DNA from: Inia geoffrensis
Taxonomy: Eukaryota; Chordata; Mammalia; Artiodactyla; Iniidae
Assembly (NCBI GenBank): GCA_036417435.1
Contig: CM070917.1
Coordinates: forward strand, 57,758,436-57,822,435
DNA length: 64,000 nucleotides
Reading direction: 5' to 3'
Below the pieces are notes generated by a model, which saw only the letters and a list, made by a program, of their open reading frames with translations, was not told where the DNA came from and did no database searches. How positions within the stretch are numbered: the stretch's first letter is position 1; each line of letters opens with the position of its first letter. The position numbers were made by a program, and so were the translations under genes. This document shows positions 45,588 to 57,700 of the stretch, in pieces.

Positions 45588-45880
45588 CAGAATAAAGTCT
45601 CCCAAAGGGGCCCACATCCTAATCCTGGGAGGTGGGACCTTGTTAGGTCACGTGGCAAAGGGGATTAAGGTTGCCAATCGGTGACTCGTGTGGGGAGATT
45701 GTCCTGGATTATCCTGTGGGGCCATGTCATCACAGGGTCCTTGAAAGAGTGAGGGGGGCAGAGTCTGAGTCAAAGTGATGCCCTATGAGAAAGACTTCAC
45801 TAGCACTGCCGGCTCTGAAGGAGGAGGAAGGGGCCACAAGCCAAGGGATGAGGGCAGATTCTAGAAGCTGGAAAAGGGGG
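45588..45880 (+). mobile_element. Ancient MaLR/MLT-like repeat fragment
   Basis: Contains cccacatcctaatcctggga, cacgtggcaaaggggattaa, gggagattgtcctggattat, gtcatcacagggtccttg and ggggccacaagccaaggga. This series is found in a very common old mammalian repeat. Family assignment is tentative. Confidence 0.5.
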
Positions 45881-47080
45881 AAGAGGGATTCTCCCCTGGA
45901 AGCTCTGGAAGGAACCTTGCTGACTCCTGGTTTTAGGTCCGGCGTGGGGCTCTCCAGGATTGGGAGGGTAAGTCTGTCCTGGCTAACACGTTTGGAGTGA
46001 TTTGCTACAGCAGTCATGGGGGCTGACATGGGGGCTTCATTGGTCTGGGACCAGGGGCCGGGTGGCCCGCCTCCTTCCCAAGTCCTGGCCCCTTTCTTCC
46101 CCCTGTGCCCCCGGCAACTGAGTCCCTTGTCACAGCCTACCTGGTCTCCCCTGGGGCCCGCCCCTCGTCCTTGGTCAGGTCGGCCCCGTCTAGCCTAGTG
46201 AACCCCGTTCACTTCCGGTCGCCCCTTCAGCGCCACTGTACATGGCTGGTACCCGATGCCACCCGCCTCCCCGCCCACCACAACCCCTCTGCGGAGCAAA
46301 GGTCTTTCTCTGGGCCTTAAGGTCAGGATGCCTGGCTGGGATGCAGGTTCCTGCCACCACCCAATGGGTGTGGCTTTGGGTGAGTTACTTAACGCCTGGG
46401 CCCCATTTCCTGTCACGGTGGCAGCAAGAACCGGTGCCCAAGCCGCCTCCAGTGGGACCCACATCTCAGTGGGACCCCTGAGATGTGAGGTGTGCTTGAG
46501 GGGCCGGGACCCCACGGGCCTGTTGACCGCATCTGTGGGAACATCCCCACCCAACCTCAGGAAGTGTCCAGAAACGGCAGGGCCTGCGGAGCCACAGGGT
46601 CCCGTCTAGAATCAGGAGCCATTTGGAGCAGGGGGGCCCTGCAGGAGATGACGTTCCTGCCCCCAAAGGGGAGATGACCCTGGACCACCAGGCGGGACTG
46701 AGGAGTCATGCGCTGACAGCGGAGGACCTTTTAGGCTGAGGTCAGAGGGGATGCTGGCTGAGGGTGGAGTTGCAGTCCCCGAGCCATGGGATGGGCGTGG
46801 GAAGGCAGATGCCCAGAATAGAGCGGACACAGCCTCCTGACCTCTAACTGCAGGTGGTAAATAAAAAAGACACAAGAAGTGGCAGCAGGAATCCCTCTGG
46901 GAGCCTGGGCTCACAGGTAGAGTGGGGTGACCCCACATTTAGTGCCTTTTCTTGGACCAACTGTCCAAGAAACAGGGCTGGGGCTGTGCCTAAGGGGAAC
47001 GAGGGCCGAGAACCACCTGCTTGGTGCCTGGAGTCCCCAAGGGCACAGAGGACTTGCCTTAAAAGACAGAGCCTCCAGCC
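45881..47080. other. Intergenic downstream of RPTOR, no gene seen
   Basis: Unique GC-rich sequence between an old repeat and the RPTOR polyadenylation site. No exon or element recognised. Confidence 0.45.
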
Positions 47081-47084
47081 AACC

Positions 47085-48713
47085 CTCTGCATATTTATCT
47101 TTTATTAACAGTTTATCGCTCTTACTCTTGTATTACAATTCCATGTTTCATCAAAGTCTTTCAATTCTCATTTTGGTAAAATAAATAGAGATAAATGAAC
47201 CCTTAGGTCACGCTCTCTCGAGACTCTGTAACTTCATGATTGAATTTTCGCATCAGACCTGTGAAGACAGCCCCTCTGCGGGGCCTCTGCGCTTGGCCAG
47301 GGGATGGTTTTGTCTCAAAACAAACAGAACCGCATATGAGCTCAAAATCTGGAGTGGAACCGCTCCGTGAATTGGCTGTGGGTAGTCAACTCTGCATCTG
47401 TGGGTGGAGCTCAGCCTCTGGAAGGTTCCCAAGTTGCCGTCTGGAGCGCCAGGTGGAGGTGACCGGCTGTGTGCGGGGGAGCTGAGCTTTCTGCGGTCTC
47501 CCCGACCCCACGCTGCTCGCTTGCCCAGAACATGGCGGATGCTGTCCTGGAACTTTCTCGGGGGGAGCAGGCATGGCCTATGCGCTGCAGAAGGGCTGTT
47601 CCCCTTGCCCAGCCCTGCACCCCGCCAAGCCCACCCACGTCCACAGCATGGCTCTCCCTCACATTCTCACTATTATTGGCCTCTTATTGGCAGAAGTAGC
47701 TGAGCCAGCTCATCCCTCTATTTCTGAATAATCCTGATTCCCAAGGAAAATGGAAAAAATGCTTTTCAGAATATCATTGTGGCTGTGTCTCGTGTTCCAG
47801 GTGTGGCTGCTCAGCGCCCCATCACAGACATGTGTGCATGGACACATGTGAAGCTGCTGCCCTCCCGGGAGCTCTCCCGTGTCCCTTGCAAGCGTGAGCT
47901 GCACCCCTTTGTGTGGGGACAGAGGGCTGGGGCAGCACCATTCACCCCGATACTCTTGGGGCTTGGTGGCCCCTCTATGTGTGCTCGTGTGATGCGTGTG
48001 GGGTGCAGGTGGGGAGGCCACGGTTCCCACACCTGCTGGGGAAGAGCAGCACTTGAGAGAAACAAGCTCTGTGGCCCAAGGGACCTGTCTCTCCTTCCAA
48101 ACCAGGGCCCCTCCTGCTGACAGACCTGCAGCAAGAACAACTGACACTCAGACGGAAGTCCTGCCTGCAGGGAGGGTGGCTGTGTGGGGAGGGGCACGCT
48201 CGACCTCGCCGTTGGTTTGGCCGGATGGGCCCGGGGTGAGGACCCAGTGGGTGGCAGGCCGCCTCCATCTGTCCTTCCCTCCATCTCAAGCTCATCCAGT
48301 GCGCTCAGACCATCCCCAGGAGGACACCCGGGGCTGGGGGGGGAGGGAGGGGGTGCGGCGCGCAGCCCTGGGAGGCTGGCTTCCATCTGGAGCCTTTGTG
48401 GACTAATGCTTGCATCACTCAGAAAACAAAACAAGTGTTTCCTCCTTAAAAACCTCAGAAGAAAACAGGACAGGAAGGGGACTGGGATGTACAGCTACTG
48501 TGTCCTCGGGCCAGGAGCTGTGTTTCATTAGAGCAGCAACCATCACACCTAGGACTCCAGCAGAGGCCCCTTCTCTGGGCTCCTGGGCATGACAGCGAAG
48601 ACAGACAGACAGACAGTGCGGGCCGTCTTGAGCCCTCAGCAGCCAGGTCAGGCAGGTGCTCAGGGCAGCGCGGTGGGTCCACTATGTACATGGCGGCCTG
48701 TGGGGAGGGGCCG
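47085..48713 (-). other. RPTOR: RPTOR 3' UTR
   Basis: From the RPTOR stop to the polyadenylation signal at 47101-47106 is about 1.6 kb, in the range of the long 3' UTR known for this gene. No interspersed repeat was recognised within it. Confidence 0.65.
47101..47106 (-). terminator. RPTOR: RPTOR polyadenylation signal (AATAAA)
   Basis: Canonical AATAAA on the minus strand (tttatt at 47101-47106), followed by a G/T-rich stretch (ggttggctggaggctctgtc), as expected for the downstream element. Confidence 0.7.
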
Positions 48714-48782
48714 CTATCTGACGCGCTTCTCCACCGAGTACACGGAGATGTAGTAGTCGTTGCTGCCCACGGCCAGGTGAGG
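48714..48782 (-). CDS. RPTOR: RPTOR coding exon 34 with stop
   Basis: Codes PHLAVGSNDYYISVYS then VEKRVR and TAG at 48716-48714. Acceptor tgcag directly before CCTCAC. This is the conserved raptor C-terminus and last WD40 strand. Confidence 0.97.
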   Translation of the reverse strand, partial: PHLAVGSNDYYISVYSVEKRVR

Positions 48783-51700
48783 CTGCAGGAGGGAGCAGAG
48801 AGCAGGCAGTGAGCAGCCAGGGGGGTGCCGGCCGGGCCTTGACACCCCAACTCCGCCCACGAGGCAGGCGCAGGACGAGGGCCCATCGGCTGCGGCTTCT
48901 GCAGAGATGCATCATCTCCTTCCTGTCACAGGGAATCCGCACACTCCCCATGCCTCCCACACTTTTTTTTTTCAGGATGGCCCCCCAGGGACAGCTCTGG
49001 GAGCCTGATGTTGTGCATTTAGGCAGAGAGCCACACGCTAGGCTCCCAGGGAGCCTCACGCTGCACGAAGGCAGGTTGGCAGAATCCTAATTCAAAACAC
49101 AGCAGCCCCCAACCACACGGCCGACTGTAACGAAGGACGGCGCTGTCAGCCGGGTCACAGGGGTCTGGGCTGCTCCTACCCCAGCGGGCTTTACAGGGGG
49201 AGGTTTCTCCAGGACTGGGGTCTGTGTAGGGGCCGAAGGGGTCAGAAAGGGCGAGGCTACTTCACATCTGCTTTGATCGACAGAGAATTTGGTGCTGCGT
49301 CTACAGTGAGTGCAGTCTGGGGGCTACGGCCCCTGGAGACCCTGGGCCACACTGTGGTGTGGGGAGGGGCCTGGCTGCAGCACCCCTCCTGCTGCTGCTG
49401 CTAGCCTCCCGCCCGCCTCCCTCGCCTCCTGCCCGCCCTCCTAGCCTCCTGCGGGGACACAGACCCAGTGTGGGTGGAAAGCCAGGCAGCTGATGGCGCC
49501 GACCCGCTGGCCCATGAAGCCGTCGTAGTACTTGATGTGGTTGATCAGCTCTCCGCTGCCATTGTAGATGGCGGTGAACTGGTTCATGGAGCCACTGCAC
49601 ATGAGAAGGCCTGGCAGTCAGCGTGGGGAGGCGGGCGCGTCCACAAGGAGATGGGGCTCCTCTCTGGTCACCCCCACGAGAGGACTTGGGCCTCAAGGGC
49701 CGGGAGGCCAGGCAGGTGAGGAGCAGCAAAGGGGCCGCACACTCAGTCCCTCCACCCAGCTCTCCTCCACAGGTGTGGGGGCGGGCAGTAGTGCCTGCCG
49801 TTTACACAGGAGGAGTTGGTCAGGCAGGACGGGGAGAGAGAAGAGGGCTGGCACCTACCACGCAATCAGGTTTGCCTGGGGGTGGATGTCAAGGGCCGTC
49901 AGCCCCTTAATGATCTGCAGGACGTTCACGGACTCCGGCATCCGAGGGTCAAAGAAGCGCACGTCCCCGTTGACGCTGCCGAGAGGGTGTTGTGGTGACG
50001 CTGGGCGGGCCGGCGGCCCCAGGACGGGCCATGTGTGGTCAGGGGCCGTCCACACGTGCAGCTCAAGGCCATGGCCCCCTGGACCCTCAGAGTGTCCAGG
50101 GAGGCCCCTGGATGGCACATGGGCCCACCCCACTGACCCTGGCAGCCAGGCCTGCCGCCGAGCCCCTTGGACGCCTCCGCAGAGCCAGAAAGGGCCCAGC
50201 TGCCGAGGCACGAAGCAGCGGTGAGCAAAGACACGGGGGAGGCTGTGAGTTATTTGTTCATTTCCGGCCGGAGATTAGATTTTGTGCAGCTGGGGATGCG
50301 GCGACGGGCGGGAGGTGAGGACAGTAGGCCACCTCTTCCCTGCCCTGGGCCTGGCGGACATCGTTTTGAGAGCTATGTTCTATTTTCATGTTACAAACAA
50401 GGGAAGAGCATCTCTTTGAAGAAATGGTGGCTTTGTGACAGTAAATTACATTTCCTGTCCTTTTAATGGGCAAATAAATATGCGCTGCTCTCAGCACACG
50501 ATTTACCGGGCAGCAGGAATGGATTTATGGGCAGACAATGGATCCGCACAGTGATACTGGCACACACCAGGCAGATGCCGCTGTTGTGGGGAGGCTTTGC
50601 CCAGCCGCCTTGCCACCCCATCCCCTGCCGCTGCAAGTCACCCACAGGCAAAGTTCTCCAGTGGGAGGACCTGCTGTCCCCACCCTTGTGCCGGCTCTGA
50701 CCTTTCTGGCCAGTCCCAGAGCAGAAGTTAATTACTACCCTGAAATGCCATCATTTCCCAGCTGTTTAAATACCAAGGACATATTTTAGATGGAGGGAAA
50801 ATAATGTTTTTACAGCAAAATGTCTCATGAATATTCCATGCTCATTACCTGACACTCATGATGTGGCCCTCAGGGTGCTTCTGGAGGTAGGCCTTCACCA
50901 CCCAGGCCGTGTGCTCCCGGTATGTCATGACGCGGCTGGAGAGGAGGAAGGTGGGGTCAGGGCCTGGTGACAACTGTGAGTGTCCCTGATGCTCTGAGGC
51001 ATCAGGATGGGAGGCAGGGTGGACTTCGTTTTGAGCAGAGGGAACAGAGCATTTATTTAAAGCGTCTGGGGTCCGCCGGTGCTGCGAGGTCTGCCCTCAC
51101 CCTCTTGTGTTCACTGTGAGTGACTGAAACCCCCACGTACGCCCCTCCCTGGGGGCCTCCCGAACACCTTGGGCCACACTGGGACCTCCGGGGACAGGGT
51201 GGCTGTCATGCCCTCCCGGGGCCTGGGCACCGCCAGCCCCCCTACCAGAACTTCACACTGGCATCTCCCTGGGGGTTTGAGGGTTAAGACCGAGAACCCC
51301 AGACTCTAAGGCTGTCGAAATGGAGGGGCACAGGGGCTTTCCTGGAGGCCTGGTGAGGGTCCTTGACAGGGAGTACGGGGACTGGGGATGCACGTGCTGG
51401 GGAGGTGGGGGCAGAGTGTGACATCTGGGAAGGCATCCAGGACACAGGTCACACCCAGCACACATAAGTCTCGGTGTCTGGGGATGCACAGGAGACCCCA
51501 CGTCTCTGTCCTCAGACCTTGGGCCAAAGAGGGGGCTCTGGAGACCCCAGTCCCTCCTTCATGGCCGTTCTGTGACCCTCAGGTCTTCTTGGGTCGGTTT
51601 GCCAGTTAACTGCCTGCCTAGAGAGGCTTCTTAAAATAACAGTTTGACTGAGATTTGATTCACATACCGTAAGACTCTCCCTTTAAAAGCACATATTCAG

Positions 51701-54700
51701 TGACTTTCGCACATTCTTACAGCTATGCGCCCATCACACATCTAATTTTAGAACATTTTCATCACCCCAAAAAGAAACCCTGCTCCCCCACCTCCATGAT
51801 GGCTGCTTTTGGTGGGTAGTGTGGGTTTTCAGTGGGCACCCTCCCATAGAGACCCGCAGGGAACATGCAAGCCAGGGGCTGCCTGGGCCCACTCGCCATC
51901 CAAGTCTCAGGCCCAAATTCCCACCACAGTCTGGCTGACGCCTCTGCTGCCTGCCTGGGTCCTGCACTGACTCCCCCGACTGCTCCCGGCCCTGCACCCT
52001 CACAGCTGCACTCTCTCCCAGCTGGGGTCACTGATGGTGCTCACCTGCTCTCAGGCCCAGCTCAGTCCTGTCCCCTTGTCCCCTCCCACGAGGGCTCCTT
52101 TAGCTCCTGTGGCTGCACATGGGCCCACCTGCTGCTTCCCATTCAAAGGCCAGGCCTGTTTTCAGGGACAAGGTGGGTGTTCAGTAAACATCACCCGGGA
52201 GCCCGCAACGGCTGGGCCTGGGTTCCAGCGTTGCTCTGCCATTTACCATCCGTGTGTGACTGGCGTCTGGACCTCCATGCTCACCGGCCCACACAGGGCA
52301 CGGTGCTGGGCCCCACCTGGGCCTCAGCCCAGGGCTGAGGGGCAGTGCCCAGAAAAGCCATGACAATGCATGTGGCCCAGCTCTGCACAGTACCCACGCG
52401 TGTCCCTGACGCCATCTTCTTGGCTATTCTTGAGTTCAACCCGGGAGGCAGTAGCCTTCTCTATGTTCAGGTGGGAATGGAGCCCAGGAGGGCAGCACCT
52501 TGCTGGGATCCCCCGACCCCCAAACCTGTGTTCCAAACAGCCCATCCACGGCTGGTGGGAAGCCGTGCTCCTCCACATGATGGGGGATGTGGCTCTGTCT
52601 GGCAGAGGGAGGGGAAGGCGTGGCCCAATTACCATTCGCTGAGTGCCATCCTCCTGTCGTAGACGCGGATGGAGCCGTCGCCGAGCCCAGCCACGATGAG
52701 GGAGCGGTGGGAGTCGCAGGACAGGCTCGTCACGCAGCTGTCGGCACCTGTGGGGATGTCCTAGGGCCGACACAGACCCTGTGAGGCACCCTGGCATCAG
52801 GCCCCCCACCCCACCCCCACTAGCTGCTGGATCCCTTTTACAGCCACCGTGGGTGCATTCGTCACCCTGGCGTGGAGCTGCTGCCTTTCTCTCCACCGGG
52901 GAAGCCGTCAAGGCCTGAGGAGCTGGGCCCCAGAGGGAGTCAGGCTCCATCTGCTTGAGTGACAGCCCGGGCACCCGAGGCCCGCAGCCAGGAGGGCAGG
53001 GCCGCAAACACCTCTGCGCCCATTAAACTTTCCAAAGTCTCCCTCTCTCCTAAGAAGGAAGATGAAGCATATATCGGCAGGAGGAATCATCGTCGGCTCC
53101 CTCTTAAAACTCCTAATTAGTTCAGGGAAGGGTCTAGGGGGAGTCCTGCCGCCCATAAACCATCTCCTCGCCTCTCCTCCTGGCAGCTGTAAACACTGGA
53201 GAAGGGAAGGAGGCGTGATGAATGCGCGGCAGGAAAGAGCAGGAGACAGGAAATGGGCCCCCAGACAGGGAAAAGTGCTTTTCCAATCAGAAAAGGTTTT
53301 GCTGCTCTCAGGCACACACAAGGAAGAAATCCAACACGGATGGAAACCGAATCATCGTATCCCTTTAAAAGGTGGGAGGCAGCCTGACTTGGCCCCGCTT
53401 CCCCTGCCCCCCCACAGACACCACCTGCTCAGAGTACTTGAGCCGGGGTGGGGTGGGGGTGCTCGAGGACCCTCATTCTCAGCCCTTGACCTCGAGGGCA
53501 ATCGGAGCTGGGGAGGACAGCAGGGTCTTCGCCCACTGGCCCGCCTCGCCCCCAGGGAGGCCCCGTGAGGGACGGTGTGCTTACCTGAACCTTCATCTCA
53601 CGATCCGTGTCCCAGATCCGGACGATACGCACATCTCCCGAGCTCATGAGGAGGCCGGTCTCCTGTTCCCAGTCCACCACCATCCCAGCTCCTGGAGAGA
53701 CACAGACGGGCACTGGTGTCACCGAGGGAGCCTGTTCTGGGCAATAGCTCAAGCAGTCGGTGCCAACCGATAGGGTGGGTCCCCAGCCTCATGCAAGCTT
53801 GAGATCGGGGTGACAATTCAGAGCCTTCTCTATATCTCTGCTGTACCCAGGCATCTGCCAGAGAGACAGCAGGATCTTAGGACCGTTTGTCCAAGATGCC
53901 CACCTTCCAGGACACCTGGGCATGATCGGCAGGTCTGGAGACTTTAAAATGGCTGTCAGAGGCACAGAGATGTGAGTCTCCTGGGTCCCGCAGTCCCCTA
54001 GGGGTGAACAGCTTTGCAGCTGCCCCTCACGGAGGCAGGGGGCTGACCACAGACGGCCAGTGGTGAATGAATCGAGGATTGCCCTTCCCCACACTGGACT
54101 GGGCGGGGGGCGAATGCCTTCTGCATCCCTAAGGGCAGCACTGACCTCACAGGAGGGACTATAAGATTTAAGATGTTTAATTATAGTATTTCAAACATAC
54201 AGAAAAAACACAACAGAAACCCCTGTACCCACCACCTAGATCTAAGAGCTGCTAATATCTTATAATTTTTGCTCTTTTTTTTTGTTCTTGAAGTGAAATT
54301 TAAGACAGTGAAAGCCTCACTTGCCTGTCCTGTCCCCAGACAAGTCACCCGCAGGCCGTGGGCACCCTCCCAGGCTGGCCCCCGTGCACTCCCCTGCAGG
54401 GGCACGTGTCCAAAACCATGAACCACATCTCCCACATTTCAAAAACGTTGCCAATTTCAAACGGGGGTATATTTTCCAGCAATTTGTGTTTTTCCAGTAA
54501 GGTTATGTTTTGAGGGTTTATCCAACCCAACGGATGCAGATCTGGTTAATTAGTACTGAACTTCTGGGTAACACGCCTTTGGAGAACGAGCCCGTCACTT
54601 CCACGATTCCGCCTGTAAACCGCGCCACACTGACGTTTCCACACGCCCTTGCACAAGGAAGCGGCAGCACCGGGAAGGGGACATACCCCTCTGCGTCCCA

Positions 54701-57700
54701 CCTCCCCAGGAGAGGCCATTTCACTCCCAGAGTGGATGCTGGTCTGCAGTCTCATCAGAAATGGACACAAGGTGTGATTTCCCCAAATCCTGGTCGATGT
54801 TGGTGTGTGCAGCTTGTATGTTTTAATATATATTCTGACACTGATGGTTTAACTCATATATTGCAAATATCCTCTCCTATTCAATCACTGACATTATAAC
54901 TTTGTTTATGTCTTCTTTTGGTCATACTGAAGTCTGAAATGAAGTCATCATGCTTTTTTATACATTTGTCTCTGCTTTTTGTGGCAGTAGCTCCTGTTGC
55001 CTATGTGGTTTCCCCTTCTCTCTGTGGGTGCCCACTTTTCTCCTGACTTCCTGAGTTGGACAACGTGACCTTCACTTGTTCTTTTCTGATATGCCCCTTT
55101 CAGGCTATGGAATTCCCTCCAAGTGCCCGATCTCTCTCTTGAACTCCAGACTCTCATCTGTATGTGTCACTTCAGGTTCCTGCTTGGATCTGAGCCCCTC
55201 AACCCTCACTCCAGAGACCCCCAATGGCCTCCCATTCTGCCCTGGCCCCTGCAAAGTTCGAGCTCCAAAAGTGACCAGGCTGGTCCTCTTAACTGACAGT
55301 GGGCCCTGTGCCTGGAACGCCCCTCTCCTGACGTCCATGCAGCCCCTCCAAATCGTGCTCATTCACCTCCTCGACCATGTGAGGCTACGACTCACTCTGT
55401 TCCATCTTCTACCTGTTCCAGATGTGTCACCTGGCACACCCCCTCCCGTCCTCTGTTTTGCTGGCGGCTGCCATGTCTACCCTGCAGAATGTCAGCCTCA
55501 CACAACAAATGGATGAGCCTTTGTTTCACCTTTTAGAATGCAGTCTCCCCACTGCAACGCCCCTGACCCCAGGCAGGAGAATACACCCTCATGTGCCAGA
55601 AAGGCATCTACTGGTGACAAGGCTGCAGGCGAGGCCTCTCACCTGTCACCACGATCAGAACTGGCAGGGGAGAGGGCAGGTCATGTGCCCCCCACTTCTG
55701 TCCAGGACAGCCCAGTCACACTGTGACCAGTCAGCCCACAAGCAGAGCCTGACACCACGCCACCTGCTTCCCCTCACCATGTGCCCGGTGTGCATGATGT
55801 GAATGAATCACAGAGGACGCGCCCACCCACGACCTGACTTGGGGTGCCAGGTCACTGCAGAGGCTCACAGACTCCTGTATCCATGGACCACTGGTGGGGT
55901 GGCCTGTGTTCTCGGGCATCCTTAACTGCACTTGGAGCTCTGTGTCAGCCCCGTGGGGCTTTCAGGAGCCGTGTAATTAAGGAGGGGTCCTCCGATGAGA
56001 GCATGTGGCCAGGTGACATCTGGGATGCTCTGGGGTCATGGGAACAAGCTGGGGAGGATCTGGGGGGACCACAGAAGGACTGGGGGGGGGGTCTTAGCCC
56101 CACGCCCATGCAGGAAGCAGAGAGGAGGCCACGGCCACTCCCAATGGGGTATGAAGCCTGACCTGGCCTCCAAATGAAGTGGTGGTGGCTTCCTTCTTGC
56201 TGAGTCTCCTTCATGGTGGATTCAGAGCCAGTGGGGGCCTGCCCTGCATTAGTGCCCACCCAAGTGACCTCATTTCAACTGAATCCTTCTCTCAAATACA
56301 GTCACCCTCTTGAATGCTGGGGCCGAGGACTCCACCACGTGAATTTGGGGAGACACAGGGCCCTAGCGTCTCCATCTGCACTGGAGGCTCTGGAAGGTGT
56401 GCCCATGTGGCCGTCAGAGGACCTGGGGACGTGGATCACGTGAGCTCTGAGTCCTGTTTTAAATCTAGATTCTCTGATGAGGACCAAATTCTGGTTTAAA
56501 CCAGTTGTAAAGCATGGTGAAGCCAGCAGAGACAAGAAACATGTTTCCTAAGGTCTTCCCAAGTCCTGTACACGCCGGGGAGGCAGGCGTCCTATGTATA
56601 CAGACAAATCTGGGCGAGGCTGCTTCCTTAGCTCTACTAGACTGTTTGCAGAAGCTGTGTCACCTAAGACAGTGAGCTCCTATCCGTGGAAGAGTCTCAG
56701 ATCAACGTGAAAACTGCTGGGATAAAAACAGTCTGCTGCACCCTGACCAACCTCCAGCGCCTGACGAGCCCCACCTCATTCTCCTGTAGGTCTGGGGTCC
56801 TGGCCCATCCTCCTGCCCAGAATGGAATGCAACCACTGGCCTTCTCACTCGAGACCTTTCCCAACCAAGCCTGTGTCTCGACCTCCAGACACAGTGGAGG
56901 AGAGATGATCTGATTCATCACGAGTTGGTAAAAGATGATAAAAAGGGTGACACTCTTCCTCGACGTGTTGAGCACAAGGAACAAAACTGATGGCTATGAT
57001 TTAAGTAAAACTCATAAGACAGGAACATTGTGACTTTGAATCAGAGTGAAGATTCCAATCACTTCGTTCCTGGGGAGCACGGCCTCAGCAGTGTCTCCTC
57101 CTTCCCCATCCCCAGAAAAGTGACAGCTGTGGGCAGAGCCTGTGCCCCTCGTCCCTCCCCTGGGTCTCCTTGGCCTTTTTTTTCTTTGGGAGCAGGCCTC
57201 TGGGCTCCCCCCAGGAGGGGCCCTCCTCCCTGTCGACGCTGCCGCCTCGACACGGAGAGTGCTCGACTGATGGTGGCTCCGCGCGTGCTGCAGCCTCTCC
57301 CCCACTGGGCGAACTCCAGCACCCTGAGTGCCTGAGATCACGGTCCATCCATCTCACTGTCTGGGGCCAGGGGTGGTGGGCGGCCCCCACCAGGATGCAG
57401 AGATTCCTGTCTGACTTTATCCTGGATATGAGCCCTGCTCACATGTTCCCATCCAAAAGCTGGCCAAATAGGGAATTTCTTCATTAAAATATAGACGTAT
57501 GGCACAGGGATGGCTGTAGACTAGGAAGCTGGAATGTGTAAGTCAGGGACCAGACAGAACCCTAGGCCCAGCAGACGGTGAAAAGAAGAAACACGTTGTT
57601 TCAGAGGCTTGGGTCCCTGTGATGTCCATGATCAGCCTTCCAGGCTCAGAGGCCAGTCCAGGCTGACCTCTAAGGACCCTGTCATCTGGAACGGACCTCT

